Below are positions 28,861 through 34,852 of a stretch of DNA of 34,852 nt, one piece after another (position 1 is the stretch's first letter; the number at the start of each line of letters is the position of its first letter). The notes beneath the pieces were generated by a model. That model worked only from the letters and a program-made list of their open reading frames with translations, did no database searches and was not told the origin of the DNA. A program made the position numbers and the translations under genes. The DNA is from a virus: positions 1 through 34,852 of the IMG/VR virus record IMGVR_UViG_3300046534_000098. One strand, 5' to 3'.

Positions 28861-30789
28861 TTATTTTGCACCTCGTTTGAGTAATTCTTCCAATGAGCGA
28901 TAGGCGTTGTAGTCATCAATGTTGCGCATACTTCTAAGTACACTGCCAGCTTTATCAGCCACACCAGAAACGGTCGCAGCAGTTACACCGCCCTGCGCAG
29001 CCATCGCTCCAAATTTCACAGCACGTTCACCAGCGCCCTCAAAACTTGTCTTAGCAACTGTACCAAATTTATCATCAAGAACGTTAGCGAATCGAGCCAA
29101 ATCAACAATGCTGTCGTTAAAGCTAGGAGATGTCATTGACATTGGGCCACCACCGTATGGGCCAAGTTCACGTGAGTCACTGGTTGATGCAAACTTCTTG
29201 GCCAATTCATCCATTGCCTTTAGCGCTACGTCCAAGTCTTGGCGGCTACCGTAATTTGAGAACAACTTGCGCAGTTCAGTACCCATGCCGCGTGAATCGT
29301 CCAATGTCTTACGAACCGTAATCTTTGATGCGGTTGCGTCATCCAACTGGTCGAACAGTTGCAATGATTGTGAGATGGTGTCATTTACACGTGCGTAGCT
29401 TGGGTCGGCATTGCGTAGCGACTCATTCAAGGCGCGCCTAACGTCTCTCAAAACAGCTTGGCCACTAGATGTCATGCCGCGCTGTGGACTCTTGTGGTAC
29501 TCAACTAACGTGTCAATCTGGCGCTTTAAGTTGTGTGCTTTAAGTGCATCTGGCGCACCATCGTTGGCCATTAAATTGGCCAAGTCTTTTAAGACCCGCT
29601 GTGCAGACCTATCCACCTGAACAGCAGAACCTTTAAATTCAAACTGCGGCTTGCCGTCAACCATCTCAAAGCCAATGTCCAACTCATTTAGCTTGGACAT
29701 AAAAACTTGCTCAATGGGTGATGAGTCAAAGGGCTTGCCCTTCAAGTTGGTTTGGGCAATTTTGTTTAGTTCTTGGCGTGCAGTGTTAGACCGCTGGGCA
29801 ATAAACTTCAAGCGCTCTGCCGCCGCGTCACCAACAATGTTTGATGGACGCTTGTCAATGTCGTTTGCAGAATTGGCAGCGATTGACTCTCTGTCTCTAA
29901 CCATTTGCAGCATCTTGGCCTGTGTCGCAGGCGTTGATGACTTCATCATCTGCACATCGCCTTCAGGGAACTGTTGTTTGATAGCTTCTTTGGCCAAAGC
30001 ATCAGCAGTGAGGTTTTTACTTGCTGTAGCAGAATATGGGGCCAGCCCACGTTGGCGACCGCCGCCTTCTATCTCAGTTACTATCCCGCCCTCAACAGCG
30101 CGTGAAGTGCCGCTTGTGCCAATCATTGTTCGTGGAGCAACGTCAGGTATGGCTTGTTGTGCCGCTGGTGACAGTTCGCTGTAAACAATGCCGTGTTCGT
30201 TTAGCGCGTCCATCAACTCACGTGTTGGCACGTTGTTGCTTTTTAAAGTAGTGCCACCCTTTAGCCTCTTGAATGCTGACAAGCCAAACAAGCCGCCCAA
30301 TATGTCAGGAGCGACTTGCGCGGCAGTTCCAAGAGCGGGTGAGCCTGTGGCATCTGTGACGTAGTTACCAACTGATTGCTGCGCGTCTGCAATGGCCTGC
30401 ATTGGCTTGGAAATCGCGCCCATGATCTGCTTGCCAGCATCTGTTCGTGGCTCGTAGGTGGCTGCGCTTTGGATTGCATCAATAATCCCAGTGCTACCCT
30501 CTGCGCCAACAAATGGCATTGCGGCCAAGCCAGCCAAGCCAGCAAATGGCGTTGCAACCGCACCAGTAGCCATTGACAGAGCCGTCTCACCAAGTCCAAG
30601 CATTCCTTGGCCAAAGCCGACCTCTTCTGTTTCAGGTGACTGCGCACGCACAGCAGGTTGCTGGCTCATGGCCGCAGCCTCTTCTGCCTTGGCCTCCATG
30701 TACGCTTGCCTTACGGTTTCAAATTGCTCAGTGCCTTTTTTGTCCTTGTTTGTGACAATCCACTCCGCATATTTATCTGCTGTTGCCAT
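28861..30789 (-). CDS. Large ejection-type internal virion protein (642 aa)
   Basis: The N-terminus ADKYAEWIVTNKDKKGTEQF is a frequent start of phage ejection proteins and is followed by a Gly/Ala-rich amphipathic region (60-110, MLGLGETALSMATGAVATPF, AGLAGLAAMPFVG) that could insert into membranes. The remainder is long, alpha-helical and coiled (about 280-640) with segments such as KAMDELAKKFASTSDSRELG. I do not recognise a catalytic domain. Probably injected with DNA like P22 gp7/16/20 or T7 gp14-16; this is by resemblance only. Confidence 0.7.
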   Translation of the reverse strand: MATADKYAEWIVTNKDKKGTEQFETVRQAYMEAKAEEAAAMSQQPAVRAQSPETEEVGFGQGMLGLGETALSMATGAVATPFAGLAGLAAMPFVGAEGSTGIIDAIQSAATYEPRTDAGKQIMGAISKPMQAIADAQQSVGNYVTDATGSPALGTAAQVAPDILGGLFGLSAFKRLKGGTTLKSNNVPTRELMDALNEHGIVYSELSPAAQQAIPDVAPRTMIGTSGTSRAVEGGIVTEIEGGGRQRGLAPYSATASKNLTADALAKEAIKQQFPEGDVQMMKSSTPATQAKMLQMVRDRESIAANSANDIDKRPSNIVGDAAAERLKFIAQRSNTARQELNKIAQTNLKGKPFDSSPIEQVFMSKLNELDIGFEMVDGKPQFEFKGSAVQVDRSAQRVLKDLANLMANDGAPDALKAHNLKRQIDTLVEYHKSPQRGMTSSGQAVLRDVRRALNESLRNADPSYARVNDTISQSLQLFDQLDDATASKITVRKTLDDSRGMGTELRKLFSNYGSRQDLDVALKAMDELAKKFASTSDSRELGPYGGGPMSMTSPSFNDSIVDLARFANVLDDKFGTVAKTSFEGAGERAVKFGAMAAQGGVTAATVSGVADKAGSVLRSMRNIDDYNAYRSLEELLKRGAK

Positions 30790-30801
30790 TTTATGCCTTA
30801 G

Positions 30802-32013
30802 TTATCCACCGCCATTAAGGATTGCGTCCGCAGCATCGCGAACACTTCGTGCGGCTGGCGCGGCTGGCGCAGGAGGGCTTGCGCTTCTACCTGCTGGGTT
30901 TGCGCTTGCACCTGCTGGGTTTGCCCGATTAAGGCCACCGCCCATCCCACGGCCATAGATTGAAATGTCAAACTGTGGATTTTGCAGCTTCAAAGAGACT
31001 AGCATTTTTACGCTGTCGAGCGCCTGAGACGCTGCCTCTGGTGTCATGCTCCTTGTGGGTAACATTGCTTCAAGCGTCTCTTGGTCTTTGTCTGTAAACA
31101 CGCCTTCACCAGCACCGCGAAATACACTTTTCATTATTGGCAGTAACAGCGCCTTGGCGTTATCGGCAATTTGCGCACCAGTTGTTAGACCGGGTATGTT
31201 GCCCAAAATCTTACCAGTCTGACCAGTACCGCCAAGCGCTTGCTCAAGTGCAGAAAAGCCAAACTCAAATTGGTCGCGCAGTGGCTGGTTATTCATCGCT
31301 GCTTTATTAACTTCGCCCTCTGCTGCTGCCGCCGCAGTTCCAGAACCGCCAGCGTATGAGCGGTCAAAATATACACTAGCAGGCAATTGCGCTCTTGGAT
31401 TCAGGCCAAGTTTAATGCGGCGTGCCAGCTTCTGCTCATCTTCACTCAGGTCTTTCATCAAGTAATCAAAACTCTGCATTTCAGCCGTTGGCTCGACACC
31501 GTTTTTGGCTTTTAGCATAGCCGTAAAGATTGGCACTGCTAATTCCGGGTTGGCTTCAATTAAGCCAGCTTCTTGGAACATACCCATGTTCTTCAACTGT
31601 AGCGAAACTTGCTCAGTAGTACGGTTTTGCTTTCGTTCAGCGCCAATGCTTTTTACGCGGTCGTTCAAGACTTGCGCCAAGCCTGCGTCTGGGTTCAAGC
31701 GCATGGAATTGAAGCCAATGCCAAGTTGGGCTATGGCAGCGGGGTCGTTAATCAGGCGCTTGTACCAAGGCTCTTCAACTTGTGCAGGCTTTGCAAAGTT
31801 CTGGCCGTTGTACATCTTGCCCTCCGCATTGGCCACAAACCGACCGCCGCCAGCTTGCATCTCAGGAAATGCTATTGGCGCTTGTGGTTGCTCTGGTTGC
31901 GCAAAAGCAGGCGCAGAGCGGGTCATTGGCGCGGCTTCTAGCGCAGGAACAATCCTGTCTAATAAACCCGCTCCTGCCTGCTGCACCAGTGGTAACAATC
32001 TGCTTGTAGCCAT
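30802..32013 (-). CDS. Ejection-type protein (403 aa)
   Basis: Contains PIMKSVFRGAGEGVFTDKDQ then ETLEAMLPTRS (about 295-325), a short motif recurrent in phage DNA-transfer proteins, and a Pro/Ala-rich C-terminus (NPAGASANPAGRSASPPAPA). The N-terminal part is Gln/Pro-rich and helical. Adjacent to two other ejection-like genes. No enzyme motif seen. Confidence 0.7.
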   Translation of the reverse strand: MATSRLLPLVQQAGAGLLDRIVPALEAAPMTRSAPAFAQPEQPQAPIAFPEMQAGGGRFVANAEGKMYNGQNFAKPAQVEEPWYKRLINDPAAIAQLGIGFNSMRLNPDAGLAQVLNDRVKSIGAERKQNRTTEQVSLQLKNMGMFQEAGLIEANPELAVPIFTAMLKAKNGVEPTAEMQSFDYLMKDLSEDEQKLARRIKLGLNPRAQLPASVYFDRSYAGGSGTAAAAAEGEVNKAAMNNQPLRDQFEFGFSALEQALGGTGQTGKILGNIPGLTTGAQIADNAKALLLPIMKSVFRGAGEGVFTDKDQETLEAMLPTRSMTPEAASQALDSVKMLVSLKLQNPQFDISIYGRGMGGGLNRANPAGASANPAGRSASPPAPAAPAARSVRDAADAILNGGG

Positions 32014-32016
32014 TAT

Positions 32017-32733
32017 TTAACTTCCAAAGTTAGAGCCACTCGCGGCAGTTGCCGCAAGCGTCAAGTAGTCAAACAAGCCGGGGTCTTTGGTTTGCGTAGT
32101 AGTCGTTGGCGTTGGTGTGACACCAAGCGCTGCGTTGTTGTACTGCAATGCTTGGGCAGGTGCGCCCGTGTAGCCTGCGTACTGATTCTTCGCAGCGTCT
32201 AGTATCAACTGGTTGATGCCTTGCTCCAATGCGCCCTGTTGCATCGACTGCTGTTGTAATGCCATGCCCTGACCAAAGCCGAGGTTAGACAATTGGCCAA
32301 GGTTAGTAGCTGCGTTCTGACGGTTAGCTGAACCAGCCAAGCCAGTTTGAATGTCCTGACCAGCCATCTGCTGCGCGTTCTGGTAACCAGCTTGGCGCAT
32401 CTGTGCAGACGTATTGGCCATCTGCTGGCCAAAGTTGCGGCTTAGTTCAGACTGCATCAAAGCATCGCGTGAACCACCGAATGCGCCACGTGCTGATGCC
32501 TGCGCACCCAACTGGTTCGCTTGAATCTGACGCTGCCTGTCCAAGTCGCCCATTGTGTTTTGGACAACTTGATCTTCAAACGGGTTCATGTACTGACTCA
32601 TGTCAGTGCCAGCAATGGTAGATGGCTGGTACATGGTTTCCATGCCTGCCGTTATACCAGCCTGACCCATGCCTTGAGCCGATGCGTTAAACACGCTTGG
32701 CTGTTGATTTTGCGGGTTACCTGAGCCTGCCAT
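32017..32733 (-). CDS. Conserved virion protein, DNA-injection type (238 aa)
   Basis: The segment YMNPFEDQVVQNTMGDLDRQ, then ARGAFGGSRDALMQSELSRN, is a well-known pattern of short podovirus virion proteins thought to be ejected with DNA. The protein is Gln/Ala-rich and helical until a Thr-rich linker (TPTPTTTTQTKDPGL) near the end. No signal peptide. Order with neighbouring genes matches other phages of this type. Confidence 0.8.
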   Translation of the reverse strand: MAGSGNPQNQQPSVFNASAQGMGQAGITAGMETMYQPSTIAGTDMSQYMNPFEDQVVQNTMGDLDRQRQIQANQLGAQASARGAFGGSRDALMQSELSRNFGQQMANTSAQMRQAGYQNAQQMAGQDIQTGLAGSANRQNAATNLGQLSNLGFGQGMALQQQSMQQGALEQGINQLILDAAKNQYAGYTGAPAQALQYNNAALGVTPTPTTTTQTKDPGLFDYLTLAATAASGSNFGS

Positions 32734-32787
32734 AATTTATTCCTTACCTTGTCTTAAACTGGGAATTACAATTCACCAGAATAGCTA

Positions 32788-33396
32788 CTAATAACCGCCA
32801 GCGGTGTCACTGCCATCTGCCGCGCCGCCTGAGCCTTCACTGTTACCTGATGTAGCACCTGCGGCTGTACCTGCGCCCGGAGCGCCCATACCACTCCCAA
32901 AGTTTCCACTGTCATTGGCAGAGGGGTCGCCAAAGCCGCTAAATACGCCGCCGCTGACAATACCAGTCATATTGTTAAGCAAGCCTTGCATAAGCTGCGA
33001 TTGTGGAGGTGGTGGCCGGACAACTGGAGCCATTGCGCTCGCGTAACGTGCGGCCAATTCAGGGTTGCGCCGTCCCAACTCAGCAACAGCAGCGTCAAAT
33101 AGATTGCCAGAGCCGTAGCCAGATACACCGCCCATTGAGGTCTGCTCTGGTAGGCTGCTTTGGTACTGTGAACCTTGTGGAGCAAGTCCATAAGCTGATA
33201 GCGCGTCTTGAGTGCGCTGCATACCTTGTGTTTGCATTGGACTTAGTCCAGCCACTTCAGGCCCATAATACGGCATATAGCCGATTTCACCAGCTAACTT
33301 AGCCTTGGCCAAGTTGTCTTGTGCCGGGCCTTGAACCCAATCTGGGATTGATTGTGCGGATGTATTTGACCCGCCTTTACCGCCGCCACCGCTCAT
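32788..33396 (-). CDS. Gly/Ser-rich virion protein (202 aa)
   Basis: Starts MSGGGGKGGSNTSAQSIPDW and contains YYGPEVAGLSPMQTQGMQR and PELAARYASAMAPVVRP, features of virion proteins that pair with the downstream injection protein. The C-terminus is Gly/Ala/Ser-rich and low complexity, ending GGAADGSDTAGGY. It lacks recognisable enzymatic motifs. Confidence 0.7.
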   Translation of the reverse strand: MSGGGGKGGSNTSAQSIPDWVQGPAQDNLAKAKLAGEIGYMPYYGPEVAGLSPMQTQGMQRTQDALSAYGLAPQGSQYQSSLPEQTSMGGVSGYGSGNLFDAAVAELGRRNPELAARYASAMAPVVRPPPPQSQLMQGLLNNMTGIVSGGVFSGFGDPSANDSGNFGSGMGAPGAGTAAGATSGNSEGSGGAADGSDTAGGY

Positions 33397-33397
33397 A

Positions 33398-33763
33398 TTA
33401 AATCTCCACGCTCATAGTTGCGAATTTCTCTTCCCAGCCAAGTTGGGCTAGGGCTTTAACCCAGCCTCTACGTCCGGCTAAGGTCATGTTAGAACACCCG
33501 TTGAGTTTGGCAAAGTAGATTGCCGAATCGCTGAAGCTCCTGATTTGGTCTAGGTCACCGCCAGCGAGGAAGATGTGGAACACCTTCTTTTGCGGGTACT
33601 CAATTATTTCGGTAACCATACAGCCTTTTGGTGAGTTCCACAACTGCATAGTTCCCAGTTTAACACATTCAACTACATCTTGGAATAGGTGCGTACCACC
33701 AGAAAGTTTTAACGCAGACTCAATCCAGCCCCTGCATTGCTCGAACTCTTCATCCAATGTCAT
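33398..33763 (-). CDS. GNAT-like protein in the structural module (121 aa)
   Basis: Segments EFEQCRGWIESALKLSGGTH, then GCMVTEIIEYPQKKVFHIFL and YFAKLNGCSNMTLAGRRGWV (residues about 83-102) resemble short phage proteins with an acetyltransferase-like (GNAT) fold. The RxxGxG-type cofactor loop is not evident, so activity is uncertain. It lies between two virion genes and overlaps the upstream stop by ATGA. Its constant place in such phages suggests a structural or chaperone role. Confidence 0.6.
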   Translation of the reverse strand: MTLDEEFEQCRGWIESALKLSGGTHLFQDVVECVKLGTMQLWNSPKGCMVTEIIEYPQKKVFHIFLAGGDLDQIRSFSDSAIYFAKLNGCSNMTLAGRRGWVKALAQLGWEEKFATMSVEI

Positions 33764-34416
33764 TGCATAAATCTTGTAATTGACAGGGTTGCGGCTGTAC
33801 TGGCTGGCGCAAATGCCGTTGTAGCCGGAGCGGTAATCGTGATGTCCACATCACTCACAGCAAACATGGCTTGTAGGTACTGACCAGAAACTATTTGAAG
33901 TATTGCGGTGCGGCTAACAAAAATCTCTGCATTGTTTACATTGAGAGATGTCTTCATTGTGCTTCCAGCAGAGTCAGCGCCATTAACTCGTGGCCAAAAC
34001 CAAATGCTTTTAGCGTTGCTCGAACCTGATTTCAACTCAGCAGAAAAAACCACAATAAACTTGCCACCTTCTGCAAAAACAATCTTTGTGCTGTCAGCAG
34101 GGTTTATGGTGATGCCGTCACCAAACGTAATGTTATTCCAAGTAAGGGCGTATGCCGTGTCTGCTGTAGCTGCTGTTTGGTCTGCTGTCTTTAACACTTG
34201 CGCGTACCCGTCAGCAAGTATTACCTGCCTGAATACACCTCCCTTAGATACTACAGGGTAGCCCGTTCTGTTCCAAGCAATTACGCCATCATCAGTAGCT
34301 TTGTCGCCAGCAATAAAAGTGACTAACTGTGAGCGAACACGCGTCATGTAAGACACCAGCCGCTCACCCCAAGGCTTCCAATCTGGGCCTAATGGGGCTG
34401 GAGGTGTTGCGCTCAT
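33760..34416 (-). CDS. Jelly-roll-like virion protein (218 aa)
   Basis: After a short N-terminal helix (LGPDWKPWGERLVSYMTRVR), the C-terminal 130 residues are beta-rich with a C1q/TNF-like appearance: FAEGGKFIVVFSAELKSGSS, SIWFWPRVNGADSAGSTMKT and ILQIVSGQYLQAMFAVSDVD. Such trimeric domains are common in phage tails and decoration proteins. The start overlaps the C-terminal half of the split structural gene by ATGA. Confidence 0.65.
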   Translation of the reverse strand: MSATPPAPLGPDWKPWGERLVSYMTRVRSQLVTFIAGDKATDDGVIAWNRTGYPVVSKGGVFRQVILADGYAQVLKTADQTAATADTAYALTWNNITFGDGITINPADSTKIVFAEGGKFIVVFSAELKSGSSNAKSIWFWPRVNGADSAGSTMKTSLNVNNAEIFVSRTAILQIVSGQYLQAMFAVSDVDITITAPATTAFAPASTAATLSITRFMQ

Positions 34417-34852
34417 CGCTTGCCGCCCTGACTTATATCAACACGCATCGTGCCAATACGCCAGCTAGTTAACGCAGTGCCAGTCAGCCTGACACGTATC
34501 TGTCGGCCAGTCATGCGCAATGATGTTGGGTTTGACATTGAGAACGGCCCATATGAACGTTCCACACCGTTTGGGTAAAACCTTGTCTTAAAAATAGCAG
34601 TAACATCGCCCTGCGTTTGCTCATCAGGAATCATTTGGGTAACGTGCATAACGTTATCGCCATTGCCAATATTGACTGGGCCTGACTCCACAAATGGCGT
34701 GTCGCCATCATAGTCATAACCTAAATCATGGTTGTAAACCGTTCCATCTGGGCCAAACCAGATCGGAGTGGTAAACACGCCCACATCACAGGCTGATGTT
34801 CGTGACATCGAGCCAATGTGCCAGATATTTTCTTTGTAGTCGTATGCAACGT
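34413..34852 (-). CDS. Phage structural protein, C-terminal part (cut by window edge)
   Basis: Open at the right edge; the first full codon is at 34848-34850 and the frame reads VAYDYKENIWHIGSMSRTSA, continuing FTTPIWFGPDGTVYNHDLGY and QIRVRLTGTALTSWRIGTMR to a stop at 34413. An internal Met at 34808 is not a likely start because the frame continues upstream with family-like sequence. In related podovirus proteins such a segment lies some 25-35 residues after the sequence that ends the gene at 1-957, so the two are most likely one gene. Confidence 0.8.
   Translation of the reverse strand, partial: VAYDYKENIWHIGSMSRTSACDVGVFTTPIWFGPDGTVYNHDLGYDYDGDTPFVESGPVNIGNGDNVMHVTQMIPDEQTQGDVTAIFKTRFYPNGVERSYGPFSMSNPTSLRMTGRQIRVRLTGTALTSWRIGTMRVDISQGGKR

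Noticed and set aside
29651-30184. Plus-strand open frame antisense to the 642-aa ejection protein.
   Set aside because: No domain resemblance and no plausible translation start; it is a reverse-strand shadow of the strongly biased minus-strand gene.
1-34852. tRNA genes, integrase, attachment sites, insertion sequences and direct terminal repeats.
   Set aside because: I looked for cloverleaf-like segments, recombinase motifs, transposase genes and identical ends and saw none; the first and last bases do not match each other.

Overview
The window reads as a nearly complete genome of a short-tailed (podovirus-type) dsDNA bacteriophage, about 35 kb, gene-dense with almost no intergenic space. 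Evidence: large and small terminase, a P22-type portal, an SU10-type major capsid protein, several ejection-type internal proteins, a large tail-fibre cassette, a holin/M15-endolysin cassette, and lambda-type replication/recombination genes (DUF1376 replication protein, NinB, NinG, Erf). I see no tape measure, tail tube or sheath protein, hence the podovirus call. No integrase, CI-type repressor, tRNA, CRISPR or insertion sequence is visible. The host is probably a proteobacterium, perhaps a Burkholderiales-type bacterium judging from the style of the DUF1376/NinB/NinG neighbourhood; this is inference only. The two ends of the window fall inside the same structural gene (N-terminal part at 1-957, C-terminal part at 34413-34852), so the molecule is probably circular or circularly permuted, with a short piece missing at the break.

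Layout. (a) 1-6089, minus strand: two internal-virion-like proteins (516 and 293 aa), TerS, TerL, two very small basic proteins behind their own candidate promoter, a head-tail adaptor, and the start of the split structural gene. (b) 6114-6135: a minus-direction terminator that closes the next block. (c) 6167-9916, minus strand: an early/middle operon with DUF3310, a DUF1376 replication protein carrying an origin-like iteron array plus hairpin inside its coding sequence, small wHTH and unknown genes, NinB and NinG. (d) 9917-14375, plus strand: the divergent early arm, with two similar promoter regions each carrying the same palindrome type, small unknown genes, Erf annealase, HTH_39, an SSB-like protein with an acidic DDDMPF tail, a ribbon-helix-helix protein, then a promoter and a chain of ATGA-coupled genes ending in DUF1289 and zinc-ribbon proteins. 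(e) 14322-16126, minus strand: lysis cassette. (f) 16161-23988, minus strand: about fourteen small tail-fibre and fibre-accessory genes, including three tandem paralogues and two glycine-rich tip proteins. (g) 24007-34852, minus strand: two small genes, a terminator, capsid, scaffold, portal, four ejection-type/virion proteins, a GNAT-like protein, a jelly-roll-like protein and the C-terminal half of the split gene.

How it works together. The divergent region at 9917-10300 appears to drive leftward replication and Nin genes and rightward annealing genes. Late genes all run on the minus strand around the putative circle: virion proteins, packaging, head-tail connection, ejection, portal, capsid, fibres, lysis, converging on the end of the plus-strand arm at 14322-14375, where the endolysin and a zinc-ribbon gene overlap tail to tail.
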